Source of the DNA: JSC-12 sp033764965
GTDB lineage: Bacteria; Cyanobacteriota; Cyanobacteriia; Leptolyngbyales; Leptolyngbyaceae
Assembly (NCBI GenBank): GCA_033764965.1
Contig: JANRIN010000130.1
Span: 3,026-67,025 of the forward strand
Reading direction: 5' to 3'
Length of the DNA: 64,000 nt
Every line of letters starts with the position of its first letter. Position 1 is the stretch's first letter. A program made the translations under genes and the position numbers. The notes below the pieces were generated by a model. The model was not told where the DNA came from and searched no databases. It worked only from the letters and a program-made list of their open reading frames with translations. This document shows, one piece after another, positions 8,627-16,544 of the stretch.

Positions 8627-9646
8627 ATGAGCAGTCTTGAGAAAAATCCTGGTTCAAAGTCACTCCTGTCCGTTCAGGCGATCGTTCTGTCATTAGTCGG
8701 TTGGGCGGTGCTTGCCCTGCTGTTTTTCGCGCTGTTTGGCATTACCGCCAGGGGAGAAACTCGCCCGCTGTGGTATTCCATCGGCACGTCAATTTTTGAG
8801 GCAACGGCGTTTCTCGTTGCCGCCCTGCTCTGTTTTCGGAATTGGGGCAGTTCGCAAATTGTCAGCGGGCGCAGTGTTTGGCTCAACATCGGCTTAGGGA
8901 TGTTGTTCTACTTCATCGGCAACTTGGTCTTCAGCTATTGGGAACTGGTGCTGGGGCTGGAACCAGCCGTTTCGCCAGGAGATTTCTTCTTCATCCTGAC
9001 CTACATTTTTCTGCTGATTGGCATGGTGCAGGCGGTGTTCTCCCGCCGGTTGAACCTTGAGCTTTGGCAGAAGGGGGTGGTGGTGGGCATTGCGGTGGTG
9101 GGGATCGCGATCGGCATTGCCCTGGCGACCAACAAACCCGCTGAAACCGCTGCCCAACACATTCTGGGTTCTCCCGCCTATGCCCAATCGCAGTCAGTTC
9201 CCACAAACTCAATACTCACAAATTCAACCCTGGCGCAATCTCCATCCCCTTCTCCCGCTGCCTCAGAAGCTCCTGCTGCTACAGATCAAAAACCTCAACC
9301 GCCAGAGTGGGCATTGAATCTAGAGCGAATCCTCCAACCCTTAGAGGGACCTGTCACCCTGTTCTACCTGGTGGTTGACACGATGCTGCTAGTGCTGGCA
9401 ACCACGCTTTTGTTGGCATTTTGGGGTGGACGATTTTCCCAATCCTGGCGCATGATCGCGATCGCGGCATTCTTCCTATACCTGGGGGATGTGTGGTTTA
9501 AGTACGCCACTCGCGATCCTAATTATCAAAGTGGTAGCTTACCGGAAGTTGCCTGGGTGTTTAGCGGCGTGTTTTTTGGGATCGGAGCAGCCCTGGAATA
9601 CGATTTATCGATGCGCTCTCGCCGTACCAGTTCTCGGCGGCGCTAA
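8627..9646 (+). CDS. Uncharacterised multi-pass membrane protein (339 aa)
   Basis: About eight hydrophobic segments are visible: one near 18-42, one near 55-70, others near 88-106, 118-140, 150-170, 240-262, 272-290 and 305-325, with a Pro/Ser/Ala/Gln-rich hydrophilic linker (about 180-225) splitting the protein into two halves. The C-terminus is strongly basic (RSRRTSSRRR). The linker contains PTNSILTNSTLAQSPSPSPA-like low-complexity sequence. I recognise no family. A seven- or eight-helix sensor or transporter-like protein is possible but unsupported. Confidence 0.8.
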   Translation: MSSLEKNPGSKSLLSVQAIVLSLVGWAVLALLFFALFGITARGETRPLWYSIGTSIFEATAFLVAALLCFRNWGSSQIVSGRSVWLNIGLGMLFYFIGNLVFSYWELVLGLEPAVSPGDFFFILTYIFLLIGMVQAVFSRRLNLELWQKGVVVGIAVVGIAIGIALATNKPAETAAQHILGSPAYAQSQSVPTNSILTNSTLAQSPSPSPAASEAPAATDQKPQPPEWALNLERILQPLEGPVTLFYLVVDTMLLVLATTLLLAFWGGRFSQSWRMIAIAAFFLYLGDVWFKYATRDPNYQSGSLPEVAWVFSGVFFGIGAALEYDLSMRSRRTSSRRR

Positions 9647-9747
9647 TCTGAAGAAACCAGACCAGAACTGGTTTAATCCATGCGGAAGACTGTAGATTCG
9701 ACATACAATGAAGCAGCGATAATTGTCTCCTGGTGCCTGTATAATCA

Positions 9748-10728
9748 ATGACCGCTCGAAAATTATCTGATTCTGAAAAGCAAGACATTCTTGATCTGTA
9801 CCGAACCACTGGGGAAACCTCTTCCTCCCTGGCAAGTCGATACGGAGTCAGTACGTCTACGGTGAGTCGGTTGCTGAAAAGTAGCCTGCCAGCAGATGAG
9901 TATGAGGCGCTGATTCAGCAGAAGCGATCGATGCGGGCTGCGGAAGTCGTTGTTGAAGACACGCTTCAGGAACCGGATAGCGATGCAGGGGCAGACGAGA
10001 TTCAAGCTCCTGTTGCAGAAAGTATTCCACCCGAACCAGAGCCAGTTGAGCCGGTGCGGATGATTCCGGTAGAGCCAGCCAACGGCAAGTCAAAACCAAT
10101 TCTACGTCGTTCTAAGCAGCGATCGAGTAGCGCGTCCGACCCCGATGAAGCAGAAGTAGAACAGTTAGAAGTACCACTTGCAGGTTTAGATGGGGAAGCG
10201 ATGCCTGCGCCTAAAGCTGATGCCAGCGTTGCAGAGGCAGAAGTCCTTAAAGAGATTCTGAGCCAGAACGTGATTGAGCCAGAGGAAGAGGACTTGTCTG
10301 ATGATCTAGAAGATGAATTGGATGACGAGGATGAGGATGAGGATGAGGATGAAGACTTCGATGAGGATGGCTCCCAACCTTTCCTGGTGAGTAGCCGACT
10401 CAAAGAAGGGTTTGCGGTTCAGATTTTGCCCCTGGAAGAAGCTCCTATCCCTCGGACTTGCTATCTAGTGGTCGATCGCGCGGCTGAGTTAGTGGCTCCG
10501 CCCCTGAGAGATTTTGGCGACCTGGGGCAAATTCCGGCTGAAGAAGTGCAGGCAAAAACCTTACCAATTTTTGACAATCACCGCATTGCCAAGCGTTACT
10601 CCAATCCTCGAACTCAGCGAGTGATCAAGCTTCCAGATGGACGAATTCTGTCAAAAACGTCTTCTCATCTTCGCGCTAAAGGGATTACGCGCCTATTGAT
10701 TGACGGGCGGGTGTATTCCCTCAATTAA
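9748..10728 (+). CDS. Helix-turn-helix protein with acidic linker
   Basis: Residues 1-45 (RKLSDSEKQDILDLYRTTGE ... LASRYGVSTSTVSRLLK) are a Homeodomain-like/transposase-type HTH. A Pro/Glu-rich spacer follows, then an almost pure Asp/Glu tract around residues 175-205, and a compact C-terminal domain (about 210-326) with RTCYLVVDRAAELVAPPL and LPDGRILSKTSSHLRAKG. There is no transposase catalytic core, so this is not a mobile-element gene despite the HTH. Similar proteins occur in many cyanobacteria as hypotheticals. An HTH joined to an acidic tract suggests a DNA-associated or regulatory role, but that is inference. Confidence 0.82.
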   Translation: MTARKLSDSEKQDILDLYRTTGETSSSLASRYGVSTSTVSRLLKSSLPADEYEALIQQKRSMRAAEVVVEDTLQEPDSDAGADEIQAPVAESIPPEPEPVEPVRMIPVEPANGKSKPILRRSKQRSSSASDPDEAEVEQLEVPLAGLDGEAMPAPKADASVAEAEVLKEILSQNVIEPEEEDLSDDLEDELDDEDEDEDEDEDFDEDGSQPFLVSSRLKEGFAVQILPLEEAPIPRTCYLVVDRAAELVAPPLRDFGDLGQIPAEEVQAKTLPIFDNHRIAKRYSNPRTQRVIKLPDGRILSKTSSHLRAKGITRLLIDGRVYSLN

Positions 10729-10750
10729 TCTTTTTCTAGTCAGCCATTCC

Positions 10751-10984
10751 TTAGTCTTCGTCTTCCTGCCCTGCGATCGGACCAAAGAGAACAGGCGCAA
10801 TCGCAGTGCCAATGGCTCCAACTCCAGCACTGAACGCCAGCACCACCCCAAACGGAATCTCGATCGTTTGTACGGTCAAAAGTTTGAAGGAGACCGGGCT
10901 AAAGTTTTGCACCGCCAAGATTGCCGCTGCGCCCATCCAGCCCGCCAGGATGAGAGAGGTGAGTGTAGTTGCTAAAGTTTTCAT
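10751..10984 (-). CDS. LapA-like (DUF1049) small membrane protein
   Basis: 77 residues with two hydrophobic helices (about 8-26 and 44-66) around the conserved core VQNFSPVSFKLLTVQTIEIP. This VQN....V.l.fl....iplg pattern is that of the LapA/DUF1049 family, linked to lipopolysaccharide assembly in proteobacteria and of unknown role in cyanobacteria. It ends with an acidic GQEDED. Convergent with the HTH gene, whose stop is 22 bp away. Confidence 0.75.
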   Translation of the reverse strand: MKTLATTLTSLILAGWMGAAAILAVQNFSPVSFKLLTVQTIEIPFGVVLAFSAGVGAIGTAIAPVLFGPIAGQEDED

Positions 10985-11034
10985 TGATCGTTGCGGTACG
11001 CTTTCTTCCAGCCTAGCGTTTTTTTACAGCTTTA

Positions 11035-11092
11035 GTCAGAACGCTGAGGACAAGGAAAAGTTGCAAAGCCAATGCAGAGTAGGCGTTCTGCC
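11035..11092 (+). repeat. Dispersed inverted-repeat element, copy 1
   Basis: A 58-bp stretch begins with GTCAGAACGC and ends with GCGTTCTGCC, so its ends can pair over 8-9 bp. A second copy in the opposite orientation lies at 49519-49577; 25 consecutive bases beginning GTCAGAACGCTGAGGACAAG are identical between the two, and the remainder aligns with small differences. Both copies are intergenic. It behaves like a small non-autonomous or REP-like element. Confidence 0.75.
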
Positions 11093-11130
11093 TCGTCTGC
11101 GTCGCGTTACACACAGCGCAGGCTATACAG

Positions 11131-11158
11131 TAAAAAACCCGCGACAGGAGTGCGGGTT
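11131..11158 (-). terminator. Intrinsic terminator of the 554-aa protein gene
   Basis: On the minus strand AACCCGC (11158-11152) pairs with GCGGGTT (11142-11136) over a 9-base loop, followed directly by a run of six T before an A. It lies about 60 bp after the stop of the gene at 11221-12885. Confidence 0.8.
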
Positions 11159-11220
11159 GGTGTACCTATGAGTGCTTCGCTGTTAACAACAGCGGCAGCT
11201 TGAACCATTCCGTAAACCGC

Positions 11221-12885
11221 TCAAAAAAGATGGGGGATAAATTCCAACCCTGTATGCAGAGTTAGCTGTCCTGCTTGCCAATCATAGTCAGCCGTTAAAT
11301 ATTCCATGTCAACTCCGGTTGTCAGGCAAGTAATTTCAGGTGCGGCGGTGTAGATGCTTTGTTGAAGCTGAACCTGGATTTGCTCAACGGCAGTCAACTC
11401 TGAGGTCGAGGGAAACTGAGCGATCGCCCCAGATGGTAAAGTCCAGCTATCTATTGATACAAATCGTCCTGCGGCTAAATCGACAAACCATTGCTGCTCC
11501 GAGGTTTGTAACTCTAACACAATCATCAGCCGCAAAATGCCCGCTTGCCAGTTTCCGCCTGGTTGTAGCAGGATGACATCCATGCCGCCGAGCCATTGCA
11601 TCGCCGTAAATGAGCTACGAGTGACGTGCCATAGCAATTTGGGGATTAGCTCGTCGATCAGCAACTCCGGTTGCAACAAGCAAAAGTTTGTACTGGCAGA
11701 GTGGTAGGTTAGATCGGCAATTCGGATTGCCTCTTGCACGAGCGGCAACACATCATCCTGGGAAGATGAAATCATCTCTAACCGCAGGGAGTTGATGGAG
11801 CGCACCAGTTCTTGCTGGGTGGCAAGGTTGGCAAATGTTTCTAAGATTGTGGGATCAGTGAGCCGCACGATCGTCGTTGCAAACAATGGTGGCAACGGCA
11901 TTTCTACCACCGTAATCGGTGCGGTTGTGGGCAGAATCGAGGCTTTGGCGTGACCCGCCGCTTCTGAATGACCAAATTCCAGATCTTCTAATAGTTCTGC
12001 CTCGATTAATAGTTCTGCCTCGATCGGGCTACTCGCTGTCAGTTGGCTTGTGCCTGAATTGGAAACGGGATAGGGCATGAAGGCAAAATCCAACTTAAGC
12101 CGCAGGTCGGCAGTTTGCCAGGTCTGATTAGGGGTTAAACAATCAACCGTGATGCCTTGCACCCAGGGTTGGAGGGCTGGAGTTGTCGCCAGTTGGTGGG
12201 TGATCTGTTGAAGTTGGTGATTGATTTTTGATCGCCCCAACACCCCAACATTTTCTACATCAGTCAGCCAATCTAAATGAACCGCACTATCTATCTCTGC
12301 TTGAATCAGCCATTCCCGATCTAACCCAGGCGGGGCAGAACACCCCATTGCCAGATCAAAGTTTTCCTGGGTGCCAGATGTTTCGATCTCTAGAACAACT
12401 GCCAGCCGCAAAATTCCGTTTATCCCATCCTCGTTTGGAGGAAAGGCAAGGACTTGAATTCCTTCTAAAAGCTGCATAGTGGCATAAGCGCTGCGAGCCA
12501 CACACCAAAGTAATTTCGGAATCAAAGACTCCAGGGACACCAACGCGGTTGCCTCAGTCGAAGTTGAAGGAGAGTCAGCTTGTAGAGCGTCTAGAATTTC
12601 GTAAGCTTCATCGCTGATATAGGGAAGCAGTTCTTCCTGGGTCGAAGTTTGGCGTTCTTGCTCCAGCGATCGCAGCTTTTTGATCAATTCCACCAATTGC
12701 TGCATGGTGTGGAGGGTAGACTCCGAAGGAAGAGAGACCTGAGTTAGCCCATCCAGCCAGGAGCGATCGTTGAACTTCAAAACCGTTTTATCTAAAAATT
12801 CAGCCGCTTGTGGGGCTTGGGCTTGGGCAGGGCAAGGGTATGGCAACGGGTGTTCTAGCACTTGGGGGCAAACTGAACCTCCCAT
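11221..12885 (-). CDS. Uncharacterised 554-aa protein with an internal duplication
   Basis: The protein contains two copies of one domain. Copy A (about 60-275) has LIPKLLWCVARSAYATMQLL followed by GILRLAVVLEIETS and ends with a WQTADLRLKLDFAFMPY-type strand; copy B (about 345-554) has LIPKLLWHVTRSSFTAMQWL, GILRLMIVLELQTS and WQAGQLTLHTGLEFIPHLF in the same order. Spacing between these blocks is similar, so the two halves arose by duplication. A linker rich in Ala/Glu/Leu (ELLIEAELLEDLEF) joins them. No signal peptide, membrane helix or catalytic motif is evident. I do not recognise the family. It has its own terminator at 11131-11158 and faces lgt divergently. Confidence 0.78.
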   Translation of the reverse strand: MGGSVCPQVLEHPLPYPCPAQAQAPQAAEFLDKTVLKFNDRSWLDGLTQVSLPSESTLHTMQQLVELIKKLRSLEQERQTSTQEELLPYISDEAYEILDALQADSPSTSTEATALVSLESLIPKLLWCVARSAYATMQLLEGIQVLAFPPNEDGINGILRLAVVLEIETSGTQENFDLAMGCSAPPGLDREWLIQAEIDSAVHLDWLTDVENVGVLGRSKINHQLQQITHQLATTPALQPWVQGITVDCLTPNQTWQTADLRLKLDFAFMPYPVSNSGTSQLTASSPIEAELLIEAELLEDLEFGHSEAAGHAKASILPTTAPITVVEMPLPPLFATTIVRLTDPTILETFANLATQQELVRSINSLRLEMISSSQDDVLPLVQEAIRIADLTYHSASTNFCLLQPELLIDELIPKLLWHVTRSSFTAMQWLGGMDVILLQPGGNWQAGILRLMIVLELQTSEQQWFVDLAAGRFVSIDSWTLPSGAIAQFPSTSELTAVEQIQVQLQQSIYTAAPEITCLTTGVDMEYLTADYDWQAGQLTLHTGLEFIPHLF

Positions 12886-13105
12886 AAGAAAACTCCAATC
12901 AGTAACAATACAAAGAACAGGGACAAGGTTGATGCACGATTTTAATGGGCGATCGCAGGGTTGCGCGTTTTGATTCAGACTTTTCTAAGAGTGCCCAACT
13001 TTCCTCCACCTGCAAATCCTTCCGGCAAGACCTGTTATCCCTTTCCCAAGATATTTTAAGCACCCTAAAATCAAGTCTGTGGCAATTCCTCTTTTCGAGC
13101 CTGCA

Positions 13106-13993
13106 ATGATTTCTTTTTTCCTTCCAGCCTTCCAATTTACGTCGCCCGGTGCCGAAGTCCCTTTTCTCAGTTGGGGGTGGCTCTCCGTGCGCTGGTATGG
13201 ACTGTTGATTGCGTCTGCGGTGCTGATTGGGGTGACGCTCTCTCAATACTTAGCCCGCAAGCGGAACGTTAACCCAGACTTGGTCAGCGATCTGGCAATT
13301 TGGTTAGTGATCGGAGCCATTCCCTGTGCGCGGCTTTATTACGTTTTGTTTGAGTGGGAAGAGTATGCTCAGCGTCCAGCGGACATTCTGGCAATTTGGA
13401 AAGGCGGCATCGCGATACATGGAGCCATCATTGGAGGGTTGCTTGCTGCTTTAATTTTCTGCCGCTTGCAAAAAGTTCAGTTTTGGCAAATGGCTGATTT
13501 GATTGCGCCTTCTCTGGCTCTCGGACAAGCGATCGGGCGTTGGGGCAATTTTTTCAACTCTGAAGCCTTTGGTCGCCCCACGGATCTCCCCTGGAAACTT
13601 TACATTCCACCCCAAAATCGTCCGGTTGAGTATGTAAACGCCGAATATTTCCATCCCACCTTCTTGTACGAATCGCTGTGGAATTTGGCCGTTTTTGGCT
13701 TGCTCATGCTGCTGTTTTTTCGAGATCTAAAAGGAAAACCTCGCCTCAAAACTGGCACGCTCTTCCTGATTTACTTGATTGCCTATGGTTGTGGGCGGTT
13801 CTGGATTGAAGGATTGCGGACAGATAGCTTGATGCTGGGGTCGTTACGTATTGCCCAGATTGTTAGCTTGGTGACGATCGCGATCGGAATTTTTGGACTG
13901 CTGTACCTCTACAAATTGGGGCGATCGTTGCCTGATGTGGCATCCCCACGATCGTCCTCCAACGATGTGTCATCGTCTAATCGTCCATCTTGA
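13106..13993 (+). CDS. lgt: Prolipoprotein diacylglyceryl transferase
   Basis: Integral membrane enzyme that transfers diacylglycerol from phosphatidylglycerol to the lipobox cysteine of prolipoproteins. Key blocks are visible: WLSVRWYGLLIA near the start, GGIAIHGAIIGG with the conserved His, and the Lgt signature GRWGNFFNSEAFGRP. About seven hydrophobic segments run through to residue 275, followed by a Ser-rich basic tail. The frame is open to a GTG at 13079, but ATG 13106 gives the usual N-terminus. The signature is intact and length (about 295 residues) is normal. Confidence 0.95.
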   Translation: MISFFLPAFQFTSPGAEVPFLSWGWLSVRWYGLLIASAVLIGVTLSQYLARKRNVNPDLVSDLAIWLVIGAIPCARLYYVLFEWEEYAQRPADILAIWKGGIAIHGAIIGGLLAALIFCRLQKVQFWQMADLIAPSLALGQAIGRWGNFFNSEAFGRPTDLPWKLYIPPQNRPVEYVNAEYFHPTFLYESLWNLAVFGLLMLLFFRDLKGKPRLKTGTLFLIYLIAYGCGRFWIEGLRTDSLMLGSLRIAQIVSLVTIAIGIFGLLYLYKLGRSLPDVASPRSSSNDVSSSNRPS

Positions 13994-14031
13994 CCTGCAT
14001 CGGGCTTGTGTTTCATTGGGTTGAATTCATT

Positions 14032-14051
14032 GGGCATTTCGCGAAATGCCC
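14032..14051. repeat. Perfect 20-bp palindrome downstream of lgt
   Basis: GGGCATTTCGCGAAATGCCC is self-complementary over all 20 bases and lies in the 104-bp gap between lgt and cobM. It could be an operator or the remnant of a dispersed cyanobacterial palindrome; there is no T run, so it is not a standard terminator. Confidence 0.7.
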
Positions 14052-14097
14052 CCACCGATTCGCTGCTATTTACTTTTTGGTGTTTCCTTCTTTTCCT

Positions 14098-14928
14098 ATG
14101 CACAATTCTTCTTCTGGCATGGTTTACATCGTTGGCGCTGGACCAGGTGATCCGGAATTGCTCACGATCAAAGCTCAACGGCTGCTGGCACAGGCGGATG
14201 TGATTCTGTTTGCCGATTCCCTGGTGCCTAAGCAGGTGTTACAAGGGGTGCGATCGGATGTGGAATTGATTCGCACTGCCCATAAAACGTTGGAAGAAAT
14301 TTTGCCACTGATGGTCGATCGAGTTCACGCCGGAAAGATGGTTGTGCGTTTGCATTCCGGTGATCCCTGTTTGTATGGGGCGGTGCAGGAGCAAATGTAT
14401 GCCTTGCTGGATGCGGAAATCCCGTTTGAGGTGGTGCCGGGGATCAGTGCATTTCAGGCAGCGGCGGCTCGGCTGCGAGTGGAGTTAACCCTGCCGGGAT
14501 TGGTGCAGTCGATTATTTTGACCCGTGTGAGTGGGCGGACGCAGGTGCCAGAAGCGGAAGAACTGGCAACTTTAGCAGCCCATCAAGCCAGCCTATGCTT
14601 ATACTTGAGTGCGCGTCATGTGGAAAAGTCTCAACAAGACCTGCTGCAATATTACCCACCCACAACCCCGGTGGCGATTTGTTTTCGGTTAGGCTGGCAT
14701 GATGAAAAAATTTGGTTGGTGCCCTTAGCGCAGATGGCAACTGTGACCCAACAGCAGAACTTGATTCGGACAACTCTCTACGTCATCAGTCCAGCCCTGG
14801 CAGCGGCAACAGTCCCGCAAGAATTTGTGCAATCGGCTGAACTTGCAACTCTTTCCCAAACCCGATCGCGCCTTTACAACCCAGACCACAGCCACCTGTT
14901 TCGCCCGTCCCATTCATCCGCCGACTAA
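14098..14928 (+). CDS. cobM: Precorrin-4 C11-methyltransferase
   Basis: SAM-dependent tetrapyrrole methylase of the cobalamin (pseudocobalamin) pathway, methylating C11 of the corrin precursor. The protein begins with the family signature VYIVGAGPGDPELLTIKAQR, has the RLHSGDPCLYGAVQEQ substrate loop around residue 95 and the VVPGISAFQAAAARL block, in the order typical of CobM/CbiF. Length about 276 residues fits. ATG 14098 and ATG 14119 are both possible starts; the upstream frame is open to 13990 but overlaps the lgt stop. It may be in one transcript with lgt, although functionally unrelated. Confidence 0.93.
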   Translation: MHNSSSGMVYIVGAGPGDPELLTIKAQRLLAQADVILFADSLVPKQVLQGVRSDVELIRTAHKTLEEILPLMVDRVHAGKMVVRLHSGDPCLYGAVQEQMYALLDAEIPFEVVPGISAFQAAAARLRVELTLPGLVQSIILTRVSGRTQVPEAEELATLAAHQASLCLYLSARHVEKSQQDLLQYYPPTTPVAICFRLGWHDEKIWLVPLAQMATVTQQQNLIRTTLYVISPALAAATVPQEFVQSAELATLSQTRSRLYNPDHSHLFRPSHSSAD

Positions 14929-14963
14929 ACTCATTTGACGAAACTAACGGGGATCGCCCAGCC

Positions 14964-15620
14964 ATGCACGTTTACGCCATCCTGCACCGTTCGGCAGCTC
15001 TAACCTTGCCAGAGGGTGTATTGAGTCCGTTGCAAAGCGTGGTTGAAGGACAACTGGCGGCTGTGGTGGAGCCAGATCTGGCGCTGGTGGAGCTTCAGCA
15101 AGACGATGCAGGATTGCTTCAGGCAGTCTTGGCGCACGATCGCGTAATTCGAGAGCTATTCGCCCAAACAACGGTTTTGCCATTACGATTCAATACCTTT
15201 CCAGCCTTGAATGAGCTAATTGCTGATCTCCAAACCAATCAGAAAACCTATTTGAATCAGTTGGCTCAACTAGACGGACAAGCAGAATTTACGCTGAAGT
15301 TGTCCCCTGTCGAAATTTCGGAGGGTTCAATTGCACCCAATCTGAAGGGGAAAGAGTATTTTTTGGCGAAAAAGCAACACTATCAGGAGCAGCAACGTCA
15401 GGAGGAATTGCGAGTTCAAGAGTTTAATCTGATTGTGCAAGCGATCGTTCAGCAGTATCTCGCGGTTGCCCAACCGGACTCTAATCAAATCTGTATCCTG
15501 GCTCAGAAGCAGCAGTATGACGGTTTGCAAAGGCAGATAACTGACTTGCAGGAGCAAATGAATTACTGGGAGCTTCACCTGGGAGATGCGCTTCCACCTT
15601 TCCATTTTGTACAGGGATAA
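14964..15620 (+). CDS. GvpL/GvpF-family protein (no gas-vesicle cluster nearby)
   Basis: The sequence shows the GvpL/GvpF pattern: MHVYAILH at the start, then HDRVIRELFAQTTVLPLRF with the conserved H...V....F....VLP.RFgt block, and the GKEYFLAKK motif before a coiled-coil helix around residues 130-160. In gas-vesicle producers these are minor structural or assembly proteins. Here no gvpA, gvpC, gvpN or gvpJ is visible within the window, so it is an orphan member. It may have another role, as such orphans are known in cyanobacteria without gas vesicles. Family assignment is confident, function is not. Confidence 0.83.
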   Translation: MHVYAILHRSAALTLPEGVLSPLQSVVEGQLAAVVEPDLALVELQQDDAGLLQAVLAHDRVIRELFAQTTVLPLRFNTFPALNELIADLQTNQKTYLNQLAQLDGQAEFTLKLSPVEISEGSIAPNLKGKEYFLAKKQHYQEQQRQEELRVQEFNLIVQAIVQQYLAVAQPDSNQICILAQKQQYDGLQRQITDLQEQMNYWELHLGDALPPFHFVQG

Positions 15621-15658
15621 GTCGGTAGGCACAGTGGATTGTTACAGCACAGCGTCAG

Positions 15659-15723
15659 CAGTCACTCGTCATCTGTCATTGGTACGTAGCGGTTTACGAA
15701 TGACAAATGATCACTGACTACTG
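15659..15723. repeat. Imperfect inverted repeat in intergenic region
   Basis: A stretch built from GTCACT/GTCATT words reads outward as CAGTCACTCGTCATCTGTCATT (left arm) and its approximate complement on the right, with TGTCATT at 15674-15680 pairing with AATGACA at 15699-15705. Such GTCATT-rich inverted repeats are common between cyanobacterial genes. It separates two convergent genes and may help termination, but has no clear T run. Confidence 0.5.
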
Positions 15724-15775
15724 ACCACGTGATCCTAAAGTTGTTTGTACCCAATTACTTATCACTAAGTGTTAT

Positions 15776-16225
15776 TCAACTGACAACAGGCAGCCGCAAA
15801 GACTGCTTTACTTGCTTACACAACCGCAGTTCCGTACCCTGGCGATTCCATTGAACTTTGTCAAAAACTTGATGCAGGATGTAAAGCCCTCGACCGCATT
15901 CACTTTCGCAACAAGAAACCGTCTCTTCTAAATTTGAAAGGCATTCCTTGGAGGGTTTAAAGCCATCGCCCTGGTCGGAAATCACCCACCAATATTGATC
16001 CGCAACAATTGAAAACCGCACCAAAACGGTTTTGTTTGGGTCTAAATTATTACCGTGCTTTGCGGCATTTACCAAAGCTTCTTGTAGTCCTAAGCGAACC
16101 TCTTGTTTCCATTGGGGAGGAATCTCTGAAAGCAGCAGATCCAGTATGGGAACCAGGTAGAGAGTCGAGGCAAAGCTAACAGTATTCCAGTTACGTTTAG
16201 CCGGACGGGACGAGACAGCTATCAC
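15776..16225 (-). CDS. Anti-sigma regulatory factor-type ATPase (RsbW/HATPase_c)
   Basis: A 149-residue single-domain GHKL ATPase. The N box is EALVNAAKHGN (about residues 50-60), the G1 motif is SDQGDGF and the G2 motif is CGRGLYIL. Proteins of this build phosphorylate anti-anti-sigma (STAS) partners in partner-switching cascades. There is no histidine-kinase dimerisation domain. A GTG at 16225 is used because no ATG precedes the conserved core. No STAS or PP2C gene is adjacent, so its partners are elsewhere. Confidence 0.85.
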   Translation of the reverse strand: MIAVSSRPAKRNWNTVSFASTLYLVPILDLLLSEIPPQWKQEVRLGLQEALVNAAKHGNNLDPNKTVLVRFSIVADQYWWVISDQGDGFKPSKECLSNLEETVSCCESECGRGLYILHQVFDKVQWNRQGTELRLCKQVKQSLRLPVVS

Positions 16226-16544
16226 TCAGTAAAACCCCGTAGCTTACAAGTGGACAATAAAGCCTTTCTTAACTTGCTTAACTTTCTAGCTGGCTAAGCG
16301 AACCAGTTTTACTAAGAAGCTCTCAATGAGCTTGATATGTGAACCACTTATAATCAAATATTCAGCTGTAGGTGTGAAGAAAAACTCTTACACGTAAGGT
16401 CAGGCACAAATTTCAGACCTTCGTAACCTGTCTTTACCTAAACTATAACAAAGGATTGGGGCGAAAAACACCCCTGATACGAATTTTCAATGATGCAAAT
16501 CGCTTCTTATTCTGGATTGCAATCAATGTCCGATCGCCAATTCT
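16226..16544. other. Gap of 319 bases without a convincing gene
   Basis: This AT-richer stretch separates the anti-sigma-type gene from the J-domain gene, both on the minus strand. Nothing coding was found on either strand. It should hold the promoter of the anti-sigma-type gene and the 3' end of the J-domain transcript; no hairpin with a T run and no known RNA motif was recognised. Confidence 0.6.

Noticed and set aside
9748..9885. Possible transposase because of the HTH at the start
   Set aside because: The rest of the protein has no DDE or other catalytic core, no inverted repeats flank it, and the C-terminal domain is different.
10002..10403. Minus-strand Ser-rich frame under the HTH gene
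   Set aside because: It is the antisense reading of the GAG/GAT acidic tract, which naturally gives Ser/Ser-type repeats; not a gene.
12899..13246. Minus-strand frame over the start of lgt
   Set aside because: It lies antisense to the conserved lgt coding sequence and has no protein-like composition; shadow frame.
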